Shown here: piece by piece, positions 1 through 10,736 of the stretch | Position numbering within the stretch: the stretch's first letter is position 1 | Layout: each line of letters opens with the position of its first letter | Assembly (NCBI GenBank): GCA_964057225.1 | Contig: OZ059896.1 | Span: 4,340,001 to 4,404,000 of the forward strand | Origin: Auanema rhodensis | Lineage: Eukaryota > Nematoda > Chromadorea > Rhabditida > Rhabditidae | DNA length: 64,000 bases | Direction: 5' to 3' | Translations under genes and position numbers: made by a program | The notes under the pieces: model-generated | The model's input: only the letters and a program-made list of their open reading frames with translations | Database searches by the model: none | What the model was told of the DNA's origin: nothing

Positions 1-45
1 GTACATTTAATTAGCATAAATTAAAGTTCACGTAAATTTCAAAGT

Positions 46-58
46 CATGGTTACCATG
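46..58. other. 13-bp palindrome CATGGTTACCATG (example in monomer 1)
   Basis: The arms CATGGT and ACCATG are perfect inverted repeats around one central base. In monomers with A59 the symmetry extends to 15 bp (T45 with A59). It contains the BstEII recognition sequence GGTTACC, so a 176-bp digestion ladder is expected. It is broken in only a few copies: 14257, 15137 and 16369 (C48), 26779, 28539, 30475, 31707, 45083 and 51947. The extra T at 21001 and 23472 leaves the arms intact. Short dyads are common in centromere satellites without a CENP-B box; function here is inference. Confidence 0.7.
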
Positions 59-70
59 CACCAATATTAA

Positions 71-86
71 TAAAAATTTGTTTTTA
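71..86. other. A/T-tract inverted repeat TAAAAA...TTTTTA (example)
   Basis: Arms at 71-76 and 81-86 flank a four-base centre (TTTG). Runs of A and T of this kind can bend DNA and influence nucleosome position. Class-specific variants fall in it: G77 in D, G79, C80, C79, C77, G82, and C85, which breaks the last base pair but one. It is not a transcription terminator: no gene precedes it, and it recurs every 176 bp. Confidence 0.5.
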
Positions 87-138
87 GACTAATATGGACA
101 TGGGGAATCTAATTTTGAAAACCGCATCTCTTTATCTT

Positions 139-209
139 TCACGTGAAGCGAGTTACATACCAAGAGCACATCACGTGTACATTTAATTAGCATAAATTAA
201 AGTTCACGT
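139..209 (+). other. Three TCACGT cores at 32- and 33-bp spacing (example)
   Basis: TCACGT occurs at 139-144, 171-176 and, in the next monomer, 204-209. The first two extend to the palindrome CACGTG and the third reads CACGTA. The start-to-start spacings, 32 and 33 bp, are close to three helical turns, so the three cores face about the same side of the DNA; 111 bp then follow before the next trio. The pattern recurs in monomers with intact sites. A139, T140, A142, A172 and A174 variants each remove one core in particular monomer classes. A protein role is only inferred. Confidence 0.6.
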
Positions 210-2464
210 AAATTTCAAAGTCATGGTTACCATGAACCAATATCAATAAAAATTTGTTTTTAAACTAATATGGACATGGGGAATCTAATTTTGAAAACCG
301 CATCTCTTTATCTTTCACGTGAAGCGAGTTACATACCAAGTGCACATCACGTGTACATTTAATTAGCATAAATTAAAGTTCACGTAAATTTCAAAGTCAT
401 GGTTACCATGAACCAATATCAATAAAAATTTGTTTTTAAACTAATATGGACATGGGGAATCTAATTTTGAAAACCGCATCTCTTTATCTTTCACGTGAAG
501 CGAGTTACATACCTAGTGCACATCACGTGTACATTTAATTAGCATAAGTTGAAGTTCACGTAAATTTCAAAGTCATGGTTACCATGAACCAATATCAATA
601 AAAAGTTGTTTTTAGACTAATTTGGACATGGGGATTCTAATTTTGAAAACCGCATCTCTTTATCTTACACGTGAAGCGAGTTACATACCTAGTGCACATC
701 ACGTGTACATTTAATTAGCATAAGTTGAAGTTCACGTAAATTTCAAAGTCATGGTTACCATGAACCAATATCAATAAAAAGTTGTTTTTAGACTAATTTG
801 GACATGGGGATTCTAATTTTGAAAACCGCATCTCTTTATCTTACACGTGAAGCGAGTTACATACCTAGTGCACATCACGTGTACATTTAATTAGCATAAA
901 TTAAAGTTCACGTAAATTTCAAAGTCATGGTTACCATGCACCAATATTAATAAAAATTTGTTTTTAAACTAATATGGACATGGGGAATCTAATTTTGAAA
1001 ACCGCATCTCTTTATCTTTCAAGTGAAGCGAGTTACATACCTAGTGCACATCACGTGTACATTTAATTAGCATAAATTAAAGTTCACGTAAATTTCAAAG
1101 TCATGGTTACCATGAACCAATATCAATAAAAATTTGTTTTTAGACTAATTTGGACATGGGGATTCTAATTTTGAAAACCGCATCTCTTTATCTTTCACGT
1201 GAAGCGAGTTACATACCTAGTGCACATCACGTGTACATTTAATTAGCATAAATTAAAGTTCACGTAAATTTCAAAGTCATGGTTACCATGCACCAATATT
1301 AATAAAAATTTGTTTTTAGACTAATATGGACATGGGGAATCTAATTTTGAAAACCGCATCTCTTTATCTTTCACGTGAAGCGAGTTACATACCAAGAGCA
1401 CATCACGTGTACATTTAATTAGCATAAATTAAAGTTCACGTAAATTTCAAAGTCATGGTTACCATGAACCAATATCAATAAAAATTTGTTTTTAGACTAA
1501 TTTGGACATGGGGAATCTAATTTTGAAAACCGCATCTCTTTATCTTTCAAGTGAAGCGAGTTACATACCAAGTGCACATCACGTGTACATTTAATTAGCA
1601 TAAATTAAAGTTCACGTAAATTTCAAAGTCATGGTTACCATGAACCAATATCAATAAAAATTTGTTTTTAAACTAATATGGACATGGGGAATCTAATTTT
1701 GAAAACCGCATCTCTTTATCTTTCACGTGAAGCGAGTTACATACCTAGTGCACATCACGTGTACATTTAATTAGCATAAGTTGAAGTTCACGTAAATTTC
1801 AAAGTCATGGTTACCATGAACCAATATCAATAAAAAGTTGTTTTTAGACTAATTTGGACATGGGGATTCTAATTTTGAAAACCGCATCTCTTTATCTTAC
1901 ACGTGAAGCGAGTTACATACCTAGTGCACATCACGTGTACATTTAATTAGCATAAGTTGAAGTTCACGTAAATTTCAAAGTCATGGTTACCATGAACCAA
2001 TATCAATAAAAAGTTGTTTTTAGACTAATTTGGACATGGGGATTCTAATTTTGAAAACCGCATCTCTTTATCTTACACGTGAAGCGAGTTACATACCTAG
2101 TGCACATCACGTGTACATTTAATTAGCATAAATTAAAGTTCACGTAAATTTCAAAGTCATGGTTACCATGCACCAATATTAATAAAAATTTGTTTTTAAA
2201 CTAATATGGACATGGGGAATCTAATTTTGAAAACCGCATCTCTTTATCTTTCAAGTGAAGCGAGTTACATACCTAGTGCACATCACGTGTACATTTAATT
2301 AGCATAAATTAAAGTTCACGTAAATTTCAAAGTCATGGTTACCATGAACCAATATCAATAAAAATTTGTTTTTAGACTAATTTGGACATGGGGAATCTAA
2401 TTTTGAAAACCGCATCTCTTTATCTTTCAAGTGAAGCGAGTTACATACCAAGTGCACATCACGT

Positions 2465-5400
2465 GTACATTTAATTAGCATAAATCAAAGTTCACGTAAA
2501 TTTCAAAGTCATGGTTACCATGAACCAATATCAATAAAAATTTGTTTTTAGACTAATATGGACATGGGGAATCTAATTTTGAAAACCGCATCTTTTTATC
2601 TTTCACGTGAAGCGAGTTACATACCAAGTGCACATCACGTGTACACTAAATTAGCATAAATTAAAGTTCACGTTAATTTCAAAGTCATGGTTACCATGCA
2701 CCAATATCAATAAAAATTTGTTTTTAGACTAATATGGACATGGGGAATCTAATTTTGAAAACCGCATCTCTTTATCTTTCACGTGAAGCGAGTTACATAC
2801 CTAGTGCACATCACGTGTACATTTAATTAGCATAAATTAAAGTTCACGTAAATTTCAAAGTCATGGTTACCATGAACCAATATCAATAAAAATTTGTTTT
2901 TAGACTAATATGGACATGGGGAATCTAATTTTGAAAACCGCATCTCTTTATCTTTCACGTGAAGCGAGTTACATACCAAGTGCACATCACGTGTACATTT
3001 AATTAGCATAAATTAAAGTTCACGTAAAATTCAAAGTCATGGTTACCATGAACCAATATCAATAAAAATTTGTTTTTAGACTAATTTGGACATGGGGAAT
3101 CTAATTTTGAAAACCGCATCTCTTTATCTTTCAAGTGAAGCGAGTTACATACCAAGTGCACATCACGTGTACATTTAATTAGCATAAATTAAAGTTCACG
3201 TAAATTTCAAAGTCATGGTTACCATGAACCAATATCAATAAAAATTTGTTTTTAGACTAATATGGACATGGGGAATCTAATTTTGAAAACCGCATCTCTT
3301 TATCTTTCACGTGAAGCGAGTTACATACCTAGTGCACATCACGTGTACATTTAATTAGCATAAATTAAAGTTCACGTAAATTTCAAAGTCATGGTTACCA
3401 TGAACCAATATCAATAAAAATTTGTTTTTAGACTAATATGGACATGGGGAATCTAATTTTGAAAACCGCATCTCTTTATCTTTCACGTGAAGCGAGTTAC
3501 ATACCAAGTGCACATCACGTGTACATTTAATTAGCATAAATTAAAGTTCACGTAAATTTCAAAGTCATGGTTACCATGAACCAATATCAATAAAAATTTG
3601 TTTTTAGACTAATTTGGACATGGGGAATCTAATTTTGAAAACCGCATCTCTTTATCTTTCAAGTGAAGCGAGTTACATACCAAGTGCACATCACGTGTAC
3701 ATTTAATTAGCATAAATTAAAGTTCACGTAAATTTCAAAGTCATGGTTACCATGAACCAATATCAATAAAAATTTGTTTTTAGACTAATTTGGACATGGG
3801 GAATCTAATTTTGAAAACCGCATCTCTTTATCTTTCAAGTGAAGCGAGTTACATACCAAGTGCACATCACGTGTACATTTAATTAGCATAAATTAAAGTT
3901 CACGTAAATTTCAAAGTCATGGTTACCATGAACCAATATCAATAAAAATTTGTTTTTAGACTAATTTGGACATGGGGAATCTAATTTTGAAAACCGCATC
4001 TCTTTATCTTTCAAGTGAAGCGAGTTACATACCAAGTGCACATCACGTGTACATTTAATTAGCATAAATTAAAGTTCACGTAAATTTCAAAGTCATGGTT
4101 ACCATGAACCAATATCAATAAAAATTTGTTTTTAGACTAATATGGACATGGGGAATCTAATTTTGAAAACCGCATCTCTTTATCTTTCACGTGAAGCGAG
4201 TTACATACCAAGTGCACATCACGTGTACATTTAATTAGCATAAATTAAAGTTCACGTAAATTTCAAAGTCATGGTTACCATGAACCAATATCAATAAAAA
4301 TTTGTTTTTAGACTAATTTGGACATGGGGAATCTAATTTTGAAAACCGCATCTCTTTATCTTTCAAGTGAAGCGAGTTACATACCAAGTGCACATCACGT
4401 GTACATTCAATTAGCATAAATTAAAGTTCACGTAAATTTCAAATTCATGGTTACCATGAACCAATATCAATAAAAATTTGTTTTTAAACTAATATGGACA
4501 TGGGGAATCTAATTTTGAAAACCGCATCTCTTTATCTTTCACGTGAAGCGAGTTACATACCAAGTGCACATCACGTGTACATTCAATTAGCATAAATTAA
4601 AGTTCACGTAAATTTCAAATTCATGGTTACCATGAACCAATATCAATAAAAATTTGTTTTTAAACTAATATGGACATGGGGATTCTAATTTTGAAAACCG
4701 CATCTCTTTATCTTTCACGTGAAGCGAGTTACATACCTAGTGCACATCACGTGTACATTTAATTAGCATAAATTAAAGTTCACGTAAATTTCAAAGTCAT
4801 GGTTACCATGAACCAATATCGATAAAAATTTGTTTTTAGACTAATTTGGACATGGGGAATCTAATTTTGAAAACCGCATCTCTTTATCTTTCAAGTGAAG
4901 CGAGTTACATACCAAGTGCACATCACGTGTACATTTAATTAGCATAAATTAAAGTTCACGTAAATTTCAAAGTCATGGTTACCATGAACCAATATCAATA
5001 AAAATTTGTTTTTAGACTAATATGGACATGGGGAATCTAATTTTGAAAACCGCATCTCTTTATCTTTCACGTGAAGCGAGTTACATATAAAGTGCACATC
5101 AAGTGTACATTTAATTAGCATAAATTAAAGTTCACGTAAATTTCAAAGTCATGGTTACCATGCACCAATATTAATAAAAATTTGTTTTTAGACTAATATG
5201 GACATGGGGAATCTAATTTTGAAAACCGCATCTCTTTATCTTTCACGTGAAGCGAGTTACATACCAAGTGCACATCACGTGTACATTTAATTAGCATAAA
5301 TTAAAGTTCACGTAAATTTCAAAGTCATGGTTACCATGAACCAATATCAATAAAAATTTGTTTTTAGACTAATTTGGACATGGGGAATCTAATTTTGAAA

Positions 5401-6864
5401 ACCGCATCTCTTTATCTTTCAAGTGAAGCGAGTTACATACCAAGTGCACATCACGTGTACATTTAATTAGCATAAATTAAAGTTCACGTAAATTTCAAAG
5501 TCATGGTTACCATGAACCAATATCAATAAAAATTTGTTTTTAGACTAATTTGGACATGGGGAATCTAATTTTGAAAACCGCATCTCTTTATCTTTCAAGT
5601 GAAGCGAGTTACATACCAAGTGCACATCACGTGTACATTTAATTAGCATAAATTAAAGTTCACGTAAAATTCAAAGTCATGGTTACCATGAACCAATATC
5701 AATAAAAATTTGTTTTTAGACTAATTTGGACATGGGGAATCTAATTTTGAAAACCGCATCTCTTTATCTTTCAAGTGAAGCGAGTTACATACCAAGTGCA
5801 CATCACGTGTACATTTAATTAGCATAAATTAAAGTTCACGTAAATTTCAAAGTCATGGTTACCATGAACCAATATCAATAAAAATTTGTTTTTAAACTAA
5901 TATGGACATGGGGAATCTAATTTTGAAAACCGCATCTCTTTATCTTTCACGTGAAGCGAGTTACATACCTAGTGCACATCACGTGTACATTTAATTAGCA
6001 TAAATTAAAGTTCACGTAAATTTCAAAGTCATGGTTACCATGAACCAATATCAATAAAAATTTGTTTTTAGACTAATTTGGACATGGGGAATCTAATTTT
6101 GAAAACCGCATCTCTTTATCTTTCAAGTGAAGCGAGTTACATACCAAGTGCACATCACGTGTACATTCAATTAGCATAAATTAAAGTTCACGTAAATTTC
6201 AAATTCATGGTTACCATGAACCAATATCAATAAAAATTTGTTTTTAAACTAATATGGACATGGGGAATCTAATTTTGAAAACCGCATCTCTTTATCTTTC
6301 ACGTGAAGCGAGTTACATACCTAGTGCACATCACGTGTACATTTAATTAGCATAAATTAAAGTTCACGTAAATTTCAAATTCATGGTTACCATGAACCAA
6401 TATCAATAAAAATTTGTTTTTAAACTAATATGGACATGGGGATTCTAATTTTGAAAACCGCATCTCTTTATCTTTCACGTGAAGCGAGTTACATACCTAG
6501 TGCACATCACGTGTACATTTAATTAGCATAAATTAAAGTTCACGTAAATTTCAAAGTCATGGTTACCATGAACCAATATCAATAAAAATTTGTTTTTAGA
6601 CTAATTTGGACATGGGGAATCTAATTTTGAAAACCGCATCTCTTTATCTTTCAAGTGAAGCGAGTTACATACCAAGTGCACATCACGTGTACATTTAATT
6701 AGCATAAATTAAAGTTCACGTAAATTTCAAAGTCATGGTTACCATGAACCAATATCAATAAAAATTTGTTTTTAGACTAATATGGACATGGGGAATCTAA
6801 TTTTGAAAACCGCATCTCTTTATCTTTCACGTGAAGCGAGTTACATATAAAGTGCACATCAAGT
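2465..6864 (+). repeat. G/H-rich stretch between superblock copies 1 and 2
   Basis: These 25 monomers (15-39) are mostly H and G forms (G: T94 with A142) without the D doublets of the flanking superblocks. Monomer 16 (2641-2816) is distinct with C6 A8, T34 and C59, and it prefigures the monomers that open the 14-mer HOR near 20 kb. Monomers 26-27 and 36-37 carry T44, and 29 and 39 are class I (T160 A161 A174). The run G, T44, T44+T107, G, I, A at 4225-5280 recurs at 5985-7040, a local 10-monomer (1,760-bp) period. Monomers 21-23 (3521-4048) are three successive G copies. Confidence 0.85.
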
Positions 6865-9504
6865 GTACATTTAATTAGCATAAATTAAAGTTCACGTAAA
6901 TTTCAAAGTCATGGTTACCATGCACCAATATTAATAAAAATTTGTTTTTAGACTAATATGGACATGGGGAATCTAATTTTGAAAACCGCATCTCTTTATC
7001 TTTCACGTGAAGCGAGTTACATACCAAGAGCACATCACGTGTACATTTAATTAGCATAAATTAAAGTTCACGTAAATTTCAAAGTCATGGTTACCATGAA
7101 CCAATATCAATAAAAATTTGTTTTTAAACTAATATGGACATGGGGAATCTAATTTTGAAAACCGCATCTCTTTATCTTTCACGTGAAGCGAGTTACATAC
7201 CAAGTGCACATCACGTGTACATTTAATTAGCATAAATTAAAGTTCACGTAAATTTCAAAGTCATGGTTACCATGAACCAATATCAATAAAAATTTGTTTT
7301 TAAACTAATATGGACATGGGGAATCTAATTTTGAAAACCGCATCTCTTTATCTTTCACGTGAAGCGAGTTACATACCTAGTGCACATCACGTGTACATTT
7401 AATTAGCATAAGTTGAAGTTCACGTAAATTTCAAAGTCATGGTTACCATGAACCAATATCAATAAAAAGTTGTTTTTAGACTAATTTGGACATGGGGATT
7501 CTAATTTTGAAAACCGCATCTCTTTATCTTACACGTGAAGCGAGTTACATACCTAGTGCACATCACGTGTACATTTAATTAGCATAAGTTGAAGTTCACG
7601 TAAATTTCAAAGTCATGGTTACCATGAACCAATATCAATAAAAAGTTGTTTTTAGACTAATTTGGACATGGGGATTCTAATTTTGAAAACCGCATCTCTT
7701 TATCTTACACGTGAAGCGAGTTACATACCTAGTGCACATCACGTGTACATTTAATTAGCATAAATTAAAGTTCACGTAAATTTCAAAGTCATGGTTACCA
7801 TGCACCAATATTAATAAAAATTTGTTTTTAAACTAATATGGACATGGGGAATCTAATTTTGAAAACCGCATCTCTTTATCTTTCAAGTGAAGCGAGTTAC
7901 ATACCTAGTGCACATCACGTGTACATTTAATTAGCATAAATTAAAGTTCACGTAAATTTCAAAGTCATGGTTACCATGAACCAATATCAATAAAAATTTG
8001 TTTTTAGACTAATTTGGACATGGGGATTCTAATTTTGAAAACCGCATCTCTTTATCTTTCACGTGAAGCGAGTTACATACCTAGTGCACATCACGTGTAC
8101 ATTTAATTAGCATAAATTAAAGTTCACGTAAATTTCAAAGTCATGGTTACCATGCACCAATATTAATAAAAATTTGTTTTTAGACTAATATGGACATGGG
8201 GAATCTAATTTTGAAAACCGCATCTCTTTATCTTTCACGTGAAGCGAGTTACATACCAAGAGCACATCACGTGTACATTTAATTAGCATAAATTAAAGTT
8301 CACGTAAATTTCAAAGTCATGGTTACCATGAACCAATATCAATAAAAATTTGTTTTTAGACTAATTTGGACATGGGGAATCTAATTTTGAAAACCGCATC
8401 TCTTTATCTTTCAAGTGAAGCGAGTTACATACCAAGTGCACATCACGTGTACATTTAATTAGCATAAATTAAAGTTCACGTAAATTTCAAAGTCATGGTT
8501 ACCATGAACCAATATCAATAAAAATTTGTTTTTAAACTAATATGGACATGGGGAATCTAATTTTGAAAACCGCATCTCTTTATCTTTCACGTGAAGCGAG
8601 TTACATACCTAGTGCACATCACGTGTACATTTAATTAGCATAAGTTGAAGTTCACGTAAATTTCAAAGTCATGGTTACCATGAACCAATATCAATAAAAA
8701 GTTGTTTTTAGACTAATTTGGACATGGGGATTCTAATTTTGAAAACCGCATCTCTTTATCTTACACGTGAAGCGAGTTACATACCTAGTGCACATCACGT
8801 GTACATTTAATTAGCATAAGTTGAAGTTCACGTAAATTTCAAAGTCATGGTTACCATGAACCAATATCAATAAAAAGTTGTTTTTAGACTAATTTGGACA
8901 TGGGGATTCTAATTTTGAAAACCGCATCTCTTTATCTTACACGTGAAGCGAGTTACATACCTAGTGCACATCACGTGTACATTTAATTAGCATAAATTAA
9001 AGTTCACGTAAATTTCAAAGTCATGGTTACCATGCACCAATATTAATAAAAATTTGTTTTTAAACTAATATGGACATGGGGAATCTAATTTTGAAAACCG
9101 CATCTCTTTATCTTTCAAGTGAAGCGAGTTACATACCTAGTGCACATCACGTGTACATTTAATTAGCATAAATTAAAGTTCACGTAAATTTCAAAGTCAT
9201 GGTTACCATGAACCAATATCAATAAAAATTTGTTTTTAGACTAATTTGGACATGGGGATTCTAATTTTGAAAACCGCATCTCTTTATCTTTCACGTGAAG
9301 CGAGTTACATACCTAGTGCACATCACGTGTACATTTAATTAGCATAAATTAAAGTTCACGTAAATTTCAAAGTCATGGTTACCATGAACCAATATCAATA
9401 AAAAGTTGTTTTTAGACTAATTTGGACATGGGGATTCTAATTTTGAAAACCGCATCTCTTTATCTTACACGTGAAGCGAGTTACATACCTAGTGCACATC
9501 ACGT
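6865..9504 (+). repeat. Left superblock copy 2 (15 monomers)
   Basis: Monomers 40-54 read A-B-C-D-D-E-F / A-G-C-D-D-E-F / D'. This is the series seen from position 1, shifted by 39 monomers (6,864 bp). The second 7-mer unit (8097-9328) ends in F where copy 1 has G. A final monomer, D' (9329-9504), has the D markers G77, T94, T107 and A139 but lacks G20 and G23, so its left end is not from a D copy. The copy is preceded by a class I monomer with A174 (6689-6864), as copy 3 is. Confidence 0.9.
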
Positions 9505-10736
9505 GTACATTTAATTAGCATAAATTAAAGTTCACGTAAATTTCAAAGTCATGGTTACCATGAACCAATATCAATAAAAATTTGTTTTTAGACTAATATG
9601 GACATGGGGAATCTAATTTTGAAAACCGCATCTCTTTATCTTTCACGTGAAGCGAGTTACATACCAAGTGCACATCACGTGTACATTTAATTAGCATAAA
9701 TTAAAGTTCACGTAAATTTCAAAGTCATGGTTACCATGAACCAATATCAATAAAAATTTGTTTTTAAACTAATATGGACATGGGGAATCTAATTTTGAAA
9801 ACCGCATCTCTTTATCTTTCAAGTGAAGCGAGTTACATACCAAGTGCACATCACGTGTACATTTAATTAGCATAAATTAAAGTTCACGTAAATTTCAAAG
9901 TCATGGTTACCATGAACCAATATCAATAAAAATTTGTTTTCAAACTAATATGGACATGGGGATTCTAATTTTGAAAACCGCATCTCTTTATCTTTCACGT
10001 GAAGCGAGTTACATACCTAGTGCACATCACGTGTACATTTAATTAGCATAAATTAAAGTTCACGTAAATTTCAAAGTCATGGTTACCATGAACCAATATC
10101 AATAAAAATTTGTTTTTAGACTAATTTGGACATGGGGAATCTAATTTTGAAAACCGCATCTCTTTATCTTTCAAGTGAAGCGAGTTACATACCAAGTGCA
10201 CATCACGTGTACATTTAATTAGCATAAATTAAAGTTCACGTAAATTTCAAAGTCATGGTTACCATGAACCAATATCAATAAAAATTTGTTTTTAAACTAA
10301 TATGGACATGGGGAATCTAATTTTGAAAACGGCATCTCTTTATCTTTCACGTGAAGCGAGTTACATACCTAGTGCACATCACGTGTACATTTAATTAGCA
10401 TAAGTTGAAGTTCACGTAAATTTCAAAGTCATGGTTACCATGAACCAATATCAATGAAAATTTGTTTTTAGACTAATATGGACATGGGGATTCTAATTTT
10501 GAAAACCGCATCTCTTTATCTTTCACGTGAAGCGAGTTACATACCAAGTGCACATCACGTGTACATTTAATTAGCATAAATTAAAGTTCACGTAAATTTC
10601 AAAGTCATGGTTACCATGAACCAATATCAATAAAAATTTGTTTTTAGACTAATATGGACATGGGGAATCTAATTTTGAAAACCGCATCTCTTTATCTTTC
10701 ACGTGAAGCGAGTTACATATAAAGTGCACATCAAGT
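9505..10736 (+). repeat. Seven-monomer spacer between superblock copies 2 and 3
   Basis: Monomers 55-61 are H; an A87/A142 form; a C85 A87 T107 form; G; C with G123; a form with G20 G23 and G72; and class I with A174. The C-G123 monomer (10209-10384) and the G20/G23/G72 monomer (10385-10560) recur at 13729 and 13905 after copy 3, so superblock plus tail was duplicated together. Copy 2 to copy 3 spans 22 monomers (3,872 bp). Confidence 0.85.

Larger units (their letters stand above)
1..176 (+). repeat. Reference monomer (number 1, class A)
   Basis: This copy sets the numbering used throughout: position 1 is the G of GTACAT and position 176 is the T before the next GTACAT. Landmarks are an AT-rich segment with TTAATTAG (7-14), a TCACGT core (28-33), the palindrome CATGGTTACCATG (46-58), an A/T-tract inverted repeat (71-86), TGGACATGGGG (95-105), a well conserved stretch (about 110-138), a CACGTG (140-145), the near-invariant GAAGCGAGTTACAT (145-158), GAGCAC here but GTGCAC in most copies (164-169), and a second CACGTG that runs into the next copy (172-177). 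Class A is marked by C59, T68, G87 and A165. The start point is arbitrary because the array is continuous. Confidence 0.95.
1..2464 (+). repeat. Left superblock copy 1: two 7-monomer HOR units
   Basis: Monomers 1-7 read A-B-C-D-D-E-F (1-1232) and monomers 8-14 read A-G-C-D-D-E-G (1233-2464), so the HOR unit is 7 x 176 = 1,232 bp. The units differ at their second monomer (B against G) and their last (F against G). The paired D monomers (529-880 and 1761-2112) are the best markers, sharing G20, G23, G77, T94, T107 and A139. Nearly the same 13-monomer series recurs at 6865 and 10737, where the second unit ends in F rather than G. The left edge of the window cuts the block, so its true start is unknown. 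Confidence 0.9.

Noticed and set aside
71-86. Rho-independent style terminator at the A/T inverted repeat
   Set aside because: The stem is all A:T with no GC content, no gene precedes it, and it occurs in every monomer. It is better read as A/T tracts.
139-180. G-box promoter elements of a gene
   Set aside because: CACGTG here is part of the satellite and recurs hundreds of times with no downstream gene, so a promoter call is not supported.
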